Origin: Adineta steineri
Lineage: Eukaryota; Rotifera; Eurotatoria; Adinetida; Adinetidae
Assembly (NCBI GenBank): GCA_905250115.1
Contig: CAJNOI010000138.1
Location: 124,001 to 188,000 of the forward strand
Direction of reading: 5' to 3'
DNA length: 64,000 bases
Shown: positions 47,241 to 59,077 of the stretch, piece after piece
Numbering within the stretch: the stretch's first letter is position 1
Layout of the letters: the number at the start of each line of letters is the position of its first letter
Program-made: the position numbers and the translations under genes
The notes under the pieces: generated by a model
Told to the model about the DNA's origin: nothing
What the model saw: only the letters and a program-made list of their open reading frames with translations
The model's database searches: none

Positions 47241-48233
47241 GACTACACTTACATAGAATGATATAAAATGAATTGAAGAGCCTATGTTCTTATATCTTAT
47301 CTTTTTTCTTTCATATGATAATAGTCAAAAGAAAGAGAAATAATAAAATCTTTTCTTTTTTTTATTCTAAAAATAACTCTTATAGTGACCTTTGATATCA
47401 ATTAAAGGTTTAGTGTAAATGTGTACTTTGAGTGTATGTAAGCGTATTGTTTTAAAATATTTTGCAAGTGACTTCTCTTTTTTTCCAAACTATGAATGAT
47501 AAATAACAATCATAAAATCAATATCAAATTTTAAAAAGTGAAACATGTGTGAATAATGGTTGGCTTTCCTTTTATCCGTCTTCGATCGATTCATTTTTGT
47601 TGTTCTTCTCAGTTCTGGTCAATAGATTGCGCTTTCTTTTCACGATAACAATACACAGAGTCAATATATTTCGTTCTGTGAAACAGAAATAAATCACAAC
47701 AAATGAATGTTTAGATTTATCATTCTTTTATCTATTTTACTGAAAAGTTTAAACTAGTTGTCAAAGCTGCTTACTCTATCTCTTTCTTATTTAGTTAATC
47801 TTCAACATACTAGTGAGATTTAGTTCTTAATTAAAATAGTATTTATTATGATGTGTACATATATTGTTAATTTATCTAATCAAATAATACAGTCGACGAG
47901 TATAGAAAATAGTTTTGAACAATTAATTATTGCAATTTTAATATTTTCATTACGAAAGAATTATTTAATCATTCGAAGAAAATACATATTTTAGCGACTA
48001 GATAACTGAGCTGATTATTATTGTCAAACATAACGTTATGATAAATAATGTTTTCATATGATGTTATCTGTCACATGGTTACGAGCCGATAATCATAAAT
48101 GACGAACGAAATAGCAAAAGGTATAAGAAAAAGGTAAATATATGTAAATGAGAACGATGAGCACGTACTAAATTTGAATCAAAAGAACAAACGTTAATCA
48201 AGTACATAATTATAACTGATATAAACACAAACG
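47241..48233. other. Intergenic region with relic of TIR gene start
   Basis: About 1 kb between the DGAT2-like gene and the first TIR gene. It contains a partial copy of that gene's first exon at 47902-47951. The rest is AT-rich without visible genes. Confidence 0.6.
47848..47994 (+). pseudogene. Truncated duplicate of the TIR-gene 5' exon
   Basis: Bases 47902-47951 match 48234-48283 (the start of the adjacent TIR gene) with about six mismatches in 50, giving IENSFEQLIIAILIFS beside MENNFEQLINALSISS. The aligned ATG is ATA here, but the frame is open from an ATG at 47848 to a stop at 47992-47994 (48 codons). The similarity ends after that, so this is a remnant, or a very short derived gene. 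Confidence 0.55.
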
Positions 48234-50636
48234 ATGGAAAATAATTTTGAACAATTAATTAATGCACTTTCAATATCTTCATTGTCATCTGATATTATTC
48301 ATAATATCACAATCCATCTTCAACAACAAAATTCCATACTTTTACCAGCATTTATTTCTGAATTCTATTCATCAATACTTACCCTTGAACTTTGGACATG
48401 GGAGTTATTCTCTCAAAATTCTCATCAATGGACTGAAGAAAAAGATTATTTGGAATTATTTCATACATTAGCAATATTCAATAAAAATTTGATTTTTAAT
48501 TCTGACAATATTGAAGCTAATATTAAAGCATCACTACTAATTCCTGATAGAATAGATTGGATCAATGGCATATTTGAACAAATTGAAAACAGTCGCAATG
48601 ATAATAATCCGTTGATCAGCATAGAAAGTATGTGGTTTGATAATCTTTCGTCTTTTCTAATCGATAATCCTGAGTTTGAAGCATCTACTACTATAACTCA
48701 TATTAATAGTTATATTGCACGTCATTATATTATGACTGATCAGTACAAATCTTATTTATTTCAACTTCGGCAATCATCATTATCAGAATCAATCTTTACT
48801 GCTAAACAATTATTCTATATAAAAACATGTTCATCATCTATAAGCTCATATTTAATGGCAAAAGCACAAGACTTTTTATACACTTCGGAAAATATAATTC
48901 GTCATTTTGGTTTGGATTATGTACAGATAATTATTTTTCAGACGCATACTATAGATTCGTGGAGTTCACAATTACTTACGTGTATCACACATCTTATTGT
49001 ATTTTTTGTTTCTTGTTGTTGGTGGGGAGGAGAAAAAGGATCACAAGCGAGAATAGTTTTTCCTAATGAATTAACAGTTTGTGAATACACCGACGCACTT
49101 ATTCGTATTGTGGATTATAAACCATTGCGTCAATATATTGTAACACAACGAACAAATGATCAAACAATCCTTTTAGATACAACTTTATTTACTCTCATTA
49201 ATATAGCACAAAATCAAAATTTTATCTGGTATTTACGTTCGAAAATACTACTACCTGACACTCTTATAGCTATTGCTGAAACATCTGTATATGATAAAAT
49301 CTGTTTACGTGTATATGGAATACTTGCTGAAATTCTAAGTAGTGAACGTTTTAAAGAACTGAAAATATCTGATAGTGCAAGTATCTATTTCTTTAAAATT
49401 CTGGAACACGCATGGCGTCATCCATTAAAACGATATAAACAAATACCAATGTACTATTTACTAAAAGGTAAATAAAAAATTATTTATATTGAAATTTTAT
49501 TTCTAAAATATTGCCTAGGCTTAATAAATTTATCTAAAATTGATGCTATTCAACAGAAAATAGCAGATACAAATAAAGTATCACTTTTAATTGAAATGTG
49601 TGATGAATATCCAGTGATATTCGATATACTTTGGGCTCTCTCGTTTAATCATGATATTCAACAGCAACTTCGTTCAAATTCATCATTCATGATAAAATTA
49701 ACTCATTTACCAAAAGAATTTAATAATGCACAAATGCGAAAAATTACACAAGGAATATTATGGAATTTAGAATCGAATCATAATGATCGTACAATATCAG
49801 AAATAAGTAATAAGAAAACTTTTGAAATTATGATTAGTTATTCACATCAAGATGAAATTGTTTGCCGACAAATCTATAATGAACTTATTAACGTTGGCTA
49901 TCGAGTATGGATTGATTTTGATCAAATGCATGGAAATGTTATGGATGCAATGGCACAAGCCATTGAAAGATCGAATATAATTCTAATTTGTATGAGTGAA
50001 CAATATCATCGAAGTAATTATTGTCGAGCAGAAGCACATTATGCATTTCAACGACAACTAAGAATTGTTCCAGTTCTTTTACAAGAACATTATCAACCTG
50101 ATGGTTGGTTACTATTTCTAGTTAGTCAAGTACTCTATGTAGATTTTACTAAATATGAATTTTCACAAGCGATACAAATGTTAATTAAAGAATTGAAAGC
50201 ACCAATTATCAACGAGATAGGTATGGTACAAGTTTGTTCAAAAGTAGAAGATGATACTTCCATGTCTATTACACCCGTAGCATTAAAAATTCCAGAAAAT
50301 ATACTGGAATGGGATCAAATACATGTTCAACATTGGTTGACTAGCCATGGTTTATTGCAAATGTCTCGTTTATTCGCAAATCTTGACGGTCAAAGTTTAC
50401 TTTATATGCATGAACACATAGAACATCTTGATTCTCAACAAGTTATATCTTTACTTCACGAAGATTCTCTTCGACGAACATCTCAAAGTTTATCATTAGT
50501 TGAGTTATCCTATTTTCGTTCTCTTATAAATCAACAAAAACAATCTTTAACATCATCTTCGCTAACGACTAAACCTACCAAAGTAACACTCAATCGATTA
50601 AAGAGAAAACCTTTAGTTTGCTGTCAAATAATGTAA
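48234..50636 (+). CDS. Helical-repeat / TIR / SAM domain protein, copy 1
   Basis: Two exons (48234-49467, 49519-50636) give 783 aa. Residues 1 to about 490 are alpha-helical (ARM-like in feel, FDNLSSF and ILEHAWRHP segments). The TIR domain follows: FEIMISYSHQDE, RVWIDFDQMHG, NIILICMSEQYHRSNYCRAE, IVPVLLQEHYQPDGWLLFLV. The Glu in CRAEAHYAF aligns with the catalytic Glu of SARM1-type NAD-cleaving TIRs. A SAM domain ends the protein (ILEWDQIHVQHWLTSHGLL, LLHEDSLRRT, LVELSYFRSLI). The order ARM-TIR-SAM differs from SARM1 (ARM-SAM-SAM-TIR). A basic tail ends CCQIM, a possible C-terminal lipid-type motif. Predicted NADase or signalling adaptor, function unproven. Confidence 0.82.
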
Positions 50637-51083
50637 AAAAAAATCATTTTTAATATATAAAAACTAAAAGGAATTCTAAGAACGACAATGATATGTGTTC
50701 TGTATATGAGAATAAAATATAAATCAATAACTTATTTTTACATGTAGTTTTTACAAAGTTGAAAGTAAATTGTCATACAACAATCAATATTATTATAAAT
50801 TATAATACATTTTTTCATTGATAGGATAATTAACTGCTTAAATATTTTCAATTGTAAATACTATTGAATAAAAACAACTCGTCACCAGTACGACAAAAAC
50901 AAAAAATACGTAACATATATGGCCTATCATATTATCCGTATTTTTCTACGTAAACGTTATTGTCATAGAGAAAGAGGAGAAGAAAAAAAACATCCATTAT
51001 ACTTACTATTTGATAGTTTAGTATACAATCATAAACAACTAAAAATATCTACTCTAAACGTTAGTATATTCTAGCCAATAATA
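50637..51083. promoter_or_regulatory. Spacer between TIR paralogs
   Basis: 447 bp that hold the 3' end of copy 1 and the upstream region of copy 2. A TATATTCTAG acceptor-like site (AG at 51073-51074) sits ten bases before the copy 2 ATG. Confidence 0.4.
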
Positions 51084-53488
51084 ATGGGAGATAATATGGA
51101 AGACCTTGTTGCTAAATTAACTACAACTACCTTATGCGATGATATCCTGTGTAAAATAATAAATATTTTTCAAAATATTGACAATGAATCTTTATTACAA
51201 ATTATTTCTGATAATTACAATTCATTATTTATACTTGAACATTGGGCATGGAAAATACTTAGTAGTGATTCTTATCAATGGATAAATCAATCGAAATATT
51301 TCGAGTTATTTAATCATCTTGCTGCATTTAATAAAAAACTTATTTTTACTTCAATAAAAATTGATTCCGAGAAAAAAGCGTCGCTACTAATTCCTCAAAC
51401 AAAAGAATTAATTAATGATATATTTGAACAAATTGAAAAACATGATAATGATAATGATTCATATTTTATTATAATAAGTCTTTGGTTCGATAATCTTTCA
51501 TATTTTATGTATGAAGATACACAATATTTAATGTCAACAATAATTACTGATATGGAATATGTTATTTCTTCGAAATTTGTCATGGTTGATCAATATAAAT
51601 TTTATTTAAATCAATTACATCATTCAATTTTAACTTATAAACAATTATTCTATTTAAGAACATGTTCATTTTTTATAAGTTCTTATCTTTTTTGCAAACA
51701 CCAAAAATTTCCTTTTACAGGTGATGATATTTTACGTTATTTAGCGGAAGATTATTTAGAATTAATTGAATTTCATAGTTTTACTATTCAATCATGGAAT
51801 AAAGAATTACTTTCATGTATTACACATTTAATTAATTTTATTTGTTCATGTTGTTCATGGGGTAGTGATAGAGAAAAATGTATTAAAATACTTTTACCAT
51901 CAATCGATATATCACATAAATATATACAATCATTAATACGTATAATTGGTTATAAACCATTCTATGAACAAATTCAAGCTCAACGATCTAATGATGAAAC
52001 AATTCTTATTGATGTTATTTTAAATTTTCTATTAGCTATATCAGAAATATGTGATTTAGTTTGTTTTATGCGTTATGAAACGAAATTATTAGAAATACTT
52101 TTACTATTAGTTGAAACATCAAAACATATTCGAATTAATTTGTATGCCTATGGAATGTTAGGACAACTTTTATCTGATGAACATTTAAAAGAATTAAAAA
52201 TTACAAATAATATTTCTGAATATTTCTTTTATATGCTTGAACATGCTTGGAATCATCCGGAACATAATTTTCAACGAACATCTGTTCCACAACTACTTCG
52301 AGGTAAATTTAAACTTTTTCGGCAACTTTAAATTACTAAATTTTTTTTATGTCAGGATTTTTAAATTTGGCAAAAAATGATTCTATACAACAGAACACAG
52401 CTGATACAAATCGAATAACACTTTTCTTTGAAATGTGTGATGAATATCCATTAGTCTATGATATAATATGGGCTCTTTCATTTAATCATGATATTCAACA
52501 ACAACTTCGTTCAAATCGACAATTAATGTTTAAATTAACACATTTGAAACAAGAATTAAATAATCCACAAATGCGAAAAATTGCAAATGGAATTTTATGG
52601 AATCTAGAATCTCTACATGAAGATCGAGCTGTATCAGAAGAAAATGCTGAAATAAGATTTGATATTATGATTAGTTATTCACATAATGATAAAACTCTTT
52701 GTAAACAAATCTATGACGAATTAATCAAAAGTGGTTATCGAGTATGGATTGATTTTAATCAAATGCATGGAAATATAATGGATGCAATGGCACAAGCTAT
52801 CGAACATTCAAATGTAATTCTGATATGTATGAGTGAACAATATCGTCGAAGTAATTATTGTCGAGCAGAAGCACATTATGCATTTCAACGGCAACTAAAA
52901 ATAGTTCCAGTACTTCTTGAAAAACATTATAAACCTGATGGTTGGCTTTTATTTCTTATTGGTCAATTATTATATGTTGATTTTACCAAATATGAATTTT
53001 CACAAGCGATACAAATGTTAATTAAAGAATTAGAAGCTCCTGTTCTACAAGAATATGATGTTTTACACAAAGAATCTATATCTTTGAATAATACGGATAA
53101 TATAGTTACTAATTTACCAATACCTTTACCTCTGCCATTAACATCAGTAACTTCGAATAATATTTTAGAATGGACTGAAAATGAAGTTCAAGATTGGTTA
53201 ATAGGACATAATCTTATGCATATGTCTCGTCTTTTATATGATTATAATGGTTCAAGTTTAATTTATTTGAATAAATATTTAGTAAATGGTGATTCTCAAG
53301 AAATTTTGACATTACTTCAAGAAGATTCACTTCAACGAACTAAAGAAAATTTATCATTAGTTGAATTAGCTCGTTTTCAAACTCTTATAGATGAACAACT
53401 TTTAGAATCGAATAATTTCAAACAACGAACTAAGAAAAACAATCGTAAACATAAATGTCATCGTTTCAATTTTTGTCAAATTATATGA
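51084..53488 (+). CDS. Helical-repeat / TIR / SAM domain protein, copy 2
   Basis: Two exons (51084-52302, 52356-53488) give 783 aa, exactly the length of copy 1, with the intron at the same place and phase. The TIR domain is strongly conserved: FDIMISYSHNDK, GYRVWIDFNQMHGNIMDAMA, SEQYRRSNYCRAEAHYAFQR, LLEKHYKPDGWLLFL, with the catalytic-type Glu in CRAE. The SAM-like end is ILEWTENEVQDWLIGHNLM and LLQEDSLQRT. The N-terminal helical half is far more diverged than the TIR half, as expected if it recognises variable partners. Ends with a basic tail and FCQII, again a Cys four from the end. Confidence 0.82.
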
Positions 53489-53548
53489 AAAATAATGTAA
53501 ATATATTTGCGAATAAATTTATTGTATAAAGAGAATAAAATAAAAAAG

Positions 53549-54921
53549 TCACAATTGTTGTGTAGAATTTCCATTCCATGTACTTTTTTCTTCATCATCA
53601 CTATCATCTTGTGTATTATGAAAACGTCGAATAGTTGATTTTTCTGTTGAATCCGTTTTAAAATTTTCCTGTTTTGTTGTTTTTCGTTCATTCGTATTTG
53701 ATGCTCTTGATGTGGTTGATGTTGTTGTTGTTGGTCTTGTCTGTTCTGTTGGAGTACGATTTCCAAATAATTTTGCAAAAATAAATTGATAAATAAAATT
53801 AAATTGCATCATAAACCATGCAAAGACTAATGGAATTGATTGAAATATATTATTTGTACTAATAGCTGTTGATGAATTATTAACATTTCCACGATTAAGA
53901 ACAAGTAAAACTGCTGTTGGAACAAGTTCAAGTTCTTTTAATGTTTTCGGATCATCTCTTGTTAATGTAACACGTGTATGTATTGTTCGAAGTGTATATG
54001 AACCAATTTTATATTGATCTCTTGGTAATGTTTCATTCAAATATGTATAAACATCATTCATATGAGCATCACATGAGAAATCTTCAGTAAAAAATGAACC
54101 ATCAGTCAATCGAAATTGTAAACGTGAACGAGTATAATTGGTTTTTGGTGTTTCAATAGGAGCAGTTGTAGCTTTTGGTTTTGGTTGTTCAGCTGGAGGA
54201 GAATGTTGTTGTTCGTTTTTTTGTCGTTTTTCATCTCGATCTTGTTGAATTTGAGCTTTAAGTTTTTCCTGTAATTTTTGTTGTTCTAATCGATCACGAC
54301 GAATTTCTTCAGCTTGTTTACGAAATAATTCCTCATCTTTCTTTTGTTTATCTACTAGCATCTGTTGTCCAAGACGACGACGATTCATTTCTTCTTCTTT
54401 GTCTTTTTCTTTTGCTTCTTCCTCACGTTTATCATGAAGTTCTTTGAGACGTGCACGAGCTTCAGCTACCTATAGGTTATAGACATAAATTAATAAAAAA
54501 CATTTATGATTTAATAAATTACTTTTTCATCGATTGTTTTTGTTGATTCAACAGTTGCTGGTTGTTTTGATTCGATAGCATTTAAAGAATCATCAATTAT
54601 TTCTTGTAATTTAGTAGAATTTTCAACCGGTTGATCAACTATTTTCAATACTTGTCCATTTTGACCATTAATTAAATATATTGTTGGATATATTTGCACT
54701 TTATAAATAGCAATAAATTGACTACATGATTCCGTATCTTTATCAAGACGTAAAGCAATCATTTTCGAGGTATCAGTTAATTTTGTCCACACATCTACCC
54801 AAATTTTATCCATAAATTGTGATTGTTCGGAATCATCACGAACGTAGACAAGAAAAAGAGCTCGACGAGATTTAGCTTCACGTACAGCATCAACAACAGC
54901 ACCTGAATACCACGGTTCCAT
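53549..54921 (-). CDS. UBXN4: UBXN4, UBX domain protein 4 (ER-associated degradation)
   Basis: Two exons (54921-54523, 54469-53549; 53-bp intron) give 439 aa. The N-terminal thioredoxin/UAS-like domain (MEPWYSGAVVDAVREAK, IYPTIYLINGQNGQ) lacks redox cysteines. Next is a charged helix (HDKREEEAKEKDKEEEMNRR), a UBX domain (SRLQFRLTDGSFFTEDFSCD, YTLRTIHTRVTLT, ELVPTAVLLVLNRG) that binds p97/VCP, a hydrophobic in-plane membrane segment (IPLVFAWFMMQFNFIYQFIF) and a Thr/Ser-rich tail. This is the UBXN4/erasin plan, which recruits p97 to the ER for protein quality control. RNF170, in this window, feeds the same pathway. Confidence 0.82.
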
Positions 54922-55496
54922 CTAAAATAGTAACAATTAAAATAAATTTTTTTAATTAGATGACGTGTCAGCTATCAAAATGATTCACTAAGATTGTGAT
55001 ATAAAGTAGCGTAGACGAAGACAGTTAGCTTCCTCTTTTTTTTGTTAGTAAATAGCTGTGATCAAATGAGTGTGTTTACTACAGAGGTCGCAATAGGACA
55101 ACAATGGAAAATGTAGAATTACTATAGTCTAGAAATAAGTTATTAATTTAATAAGATTGCTTTTAGAAGATATTGATTAAAATTATTTTATTATTAAATT
55201 GAATTCTATGATAAAAAAAACGGAATGAATGATAATATGCACATCTGTATAGATGAGTCAAACTAATAAACAAATATGTTTGGAATGTACAAAAAAAAGC
55301 TCTAGATCATTCTACTAAAAAACAATTCTACGATATCAGTACAAAAAAACGTGAGAAACAATTAAGTAGCAACTATATAAAACTCATAATATATATATAA
55401 AAAAAACAGAGATTCACAAAACTGGATGGAATGTTTAATGATTACAAAAAAGAGAATACTATATACACAAATATAATGATTAGAGTGAAAATTATA
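54922..55496. other. Intergenic region
   Basis: 575 bp between two minus-strand genes, with A runs and short AT dinucleotide tracts. No gene seen. Confidence 0.6.
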
Positions 55497-56316
55497 TTAT
55501 TGAGCATTTGATTTCCACTGGAATAAGAGAAGGCTAATACCAAATAGAATTATCCAATTTGACATTTGTTTATTCATACTTCCATTACATCCATCTTTAT
55601 TATCACATTGACAATACCACATTTTTGTTTTCCATGTGCCTAATGAAACAGTCAATTTATTCATGATGAAAAAAAAAGAGATGCTTTCTAAGAATTAATA
55701 AAATGTTAAGTTGTCCTTCATTTCATGGTTTGACAAGTATATTGTAGAACATGTCTCTATCTACTTATATATTACATTAGTTTGTAATTATCTCTATCGA
55801 TCAAAACTTCTTCTTCTTCTTCTTCACACATCTATTCAATTATTCTGATGATCATTTTTTTCTAACTCATCAAATAGAATCGATTCTACATTACATTCGA
55901 ATTCATTTCAATACATACCAACACGTTCGATACAATCACGACCTTGTTTTCGACTTACACGACCACGTAAAGCACAACCACGCATATAGTATCGCGTTCC
56001 ATCACCAACTTTAAAAGAAAAAAAAATTCAATAGAATTATATCAAATTCACAAACATGCTCATCTTACTTTCCCACATATATTTTCGACACATTGTTGCA
56101 TTACCCATACCAACTTGTGAACAATCTTTTAAAAACATTGTATCATTTTGAAATGGATCACGACATTTTCTATCAGGTTCTTTACAGACATAACATTTTA
56201 TTGATACAACTAAACAATCAAATTATTAATACAAAAGTAAGACTTTATTTTATCTAACCTGATAATGCATAAAAGGCAAGTATAACAAATGAACAATAAA
56301 ATATTAGATATTTCAT
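55497..56316 (-). CDS. Small Ly6/quiver-like GPI-anchored secreted protein
   Basis: Four short exons (56316-56259, 56209-56069, 56008-55919, 55639-55497) give 143 aa, all in phase. Signal peptide MKYLIFYCSFVILAFYALSG, then a three-finger-type cysteine pattern: CYVCKEPDRKCRDPF, LKDCSQVGMG, TMCRKYMWE, GTRYYMRGCALRGR, DCIERVGTWKTKMWYCQCDN and CNGS. The C-terminus is hydrophobic (NWIILFGISLLLF), as for GPI attachment. This is the pattern of the quiver/sleepless branch of Ly6 proteins, which regulate ion channels and receptors in insects; the target here is unknown. No single exon is long enough to show as an open frame. Confidence 0.75.
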
Positions 56317-56711
56317 TCTTTCTTTTTTTCGTATGATAAACTTTGTTCGAATAAAAAGAACTTTGGCAATGCAAATATAAATAAACAATACAAAATTCTT
56401 TCATCCAATTGAAATCATCCAACTGACCTCTATCTAAAGTAAATGTTCGTGTGTAAGAAAAGAATAAAAAAAAAGAACACAATCGTAACTCAGAATTTCT
56501 CAAAAAGAAAATCTTTTTTTGTGAGGTTTTTTTCGTTTTATAAAATCTTTTATCATGAAAGTTTTGTTTTCATTGTTATTTATATTTATGTATACCTATA
56601 ACATCAATCGAGTCATTCAACCATTCAATTCAATATTCAATTAAAACTCAATTTCTTTAAACGATCTTTATCATTTTTAGATTGAGATAAGACAAAAAAA
56701 AACGTTACCCT
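56317..56711. promoter_or_regulatory. Divergent region Ly6-like / PRDX3-like
   Basis: 395 bp between divergent genes. A TATCATTTTTAG acceptor-like site (AG at 56679-56680) lies 31 bp before the peroxiredoxin ATG. Confidence 0.4.
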
Positions 56712-57452
56712 ATGTATCGTCATATCCTTCGTCGTTTAAATTCATTTGCAATTAAAACATCATCTAGTTCATTTCAACATATCGCATGCATAACAACAAA
56801 TCAATCTTCATTCCCGGTGATATCTAAACCAGCACCTTATTTCAAAGGTCAAGCAGTTTTTAATGGACATTTCAAAGATATTGAATTATCAGATTATAAA
56901 GGAAAATACGTCGTGCTATTTTTCTATCCATTAGATTTTACATTTGTTTGTCCAACTGAACTTGTAGGTTTTAATGAACGTTTAGATGAATTCCATCAAC
57001 TTGATACAGAAGTTATCGGTTGTAGTACTGATTCAATACATAGCCATCTAGGTAGAGTAAAAATATTTCTAATTTCTAATACTTGTTTTTCTTTTGTAGC
57101 TTGGATAAATACACCGAGAAAACAAGGAGGACTTGGTGGACTTAAATATCCGTTATTAAGTGATTTCTCTAAGGAAATAGCACGACGTTATGGTGTTTTA
57201 ATTGATGATAATGGTGGTGTTGCATTACGTGGTTTATTTATTATTGATAAACAACAAATATTAAAACAAATAACAATAAATGACCTACCTGTAGGTCGTT
57301 CCGTTGATGAAACTCTTCGACTTGTGAAAGCTTTTCAGTATGTTGAGCAACATGGTGAAGTATGTCCTGCGGACTGGAATGAGAAAACAAACCCAAATAC
57401 GATTAAACCTAATCCCGTTGAATCAAAAGAATATTTTCGAAAACAAGAATAA
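56712..57452 (+). CDS. PRDX3: Mitochondrial 2-Cys peroxiredoxin (PRDX3-like)
   Basis: Two exons (56712-57051, 57100-57452) give 230 aa; the 48-bp intron is itself open in frame, so an unspliced reading adds 16 false residues. Arg/Ser-rich presequence for mitochondria ([20 protein letters not shown]). Peroxidatic Cys in [10 protein letters not shown], resolving Cys in [19 protein letters not shown], and the conserved [19 protein letters not shown]. Both GGLG and C-terminal YF motifs are present, which in animals make the enzyme open to over-oxidation and so able to signal. It reduces hydrogen peroxide using thioredoxin. GRB2 starts 117 bp downstream. Confidence 0.92.
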   Translation: MYRHILRRLNSFAIKTSSSSFQHIACITTNQSSFPVISKPAPYFKGQAVFNGHFKDIELSDYKGKYVVLFFYPLDFTFVCPTELVGFNERLDEFHQLDTEVIGCSTDSIHSHLGRVKIFLISNTCFSFVAWINTPRKQGGLGGLKYPLLSDFSKEIARRYGVLIDDNGGVALRGLFIIDKQQILKQITINDLPVGRSVDETLRLVKAFQYVEQHGEVCPADWNEKTNPNTIKPNPVESKEYFRKQE

Positions 57453-57492
57453 TCTAGAAACGCATATATATTTTTTCTTGTGATGGTAACTT

Positions 57493-57510
57493 TTTTGTTT
57501 CGTTTTCTAG
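57493..57510 (+). other. Candidate trans-splice acceptor between PRDX3 and GRB2
   Basis: TTTTGTTTCGTTTTCTAG ends 59 bp before the GRB2 ATG and 58 bp after the peroxiredoxin stop. The spacing is typical of an operon whose downstream mRNA receives a spliced leader. Confidence 0.45.
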
Positions 57511-57569
57511 ATATTTCTTTCACATTTATATACTTTCTTCATATCGTCAACTGATAAGGAAAAGACAAT

Positions 57570-58562
<993 letters not shown>

Positions 58563-59077
58563 TTAATCAACAATATTGAACGAACAGTGTTTCTTTCTCA
58601 GTCTTTTTTCTCGAGGCGGATTCACATTTTAGAAAACAACTGAGATAATTGAGACACATCTATGACTTTTTTTCGTCCATTAACAGATATTTCTTGTCTT
58701 CTTCTTTTTTTAATAATATGTGCTTGTAACTTTTCCATTAATTAATGCTTACTACCTACAAATATTCGTTTGTGTGTGTGCATGTATATATCTAATGTTC
58801 TTATCAAAGTGCAACTGTATAATAAACTTGGCATTATTTTCTTTTTTTTTTGTTCTTCTAATCTGATAGATTGGTGCTTTCTTGTTCGTTATAGTAGGAA
58901 GAAACTTTACGATTACTATTGTTATTATTGCTCTTCTCCTTCTAATCCTTTTTTTTATTCGTGTTGTCATTTTTTTTTTCTAGTGATCAAAAATAATATT
59001 AATAATAAAATAAAATATCAACCAACTAAAACGAAATAAGATATTTGATCTAATCTATTATATTGAAAGTAAAATAA
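58563..59077. other. Intergenic region
   Basis: 515 bp of T-rich and AT-rich DNA with several long T runs; no gene seen. Confidence 0.6.

Noticed and set aside
56712-57452. Continuous unspliced reading of the peroxiredoxin gene
   Set aside because: The 48 bp at 57052-57099 start GTAGAG and end TTTTGTAG, and their 16 residues interrupt the conserved HLAWINTP motif, so they are an intron.
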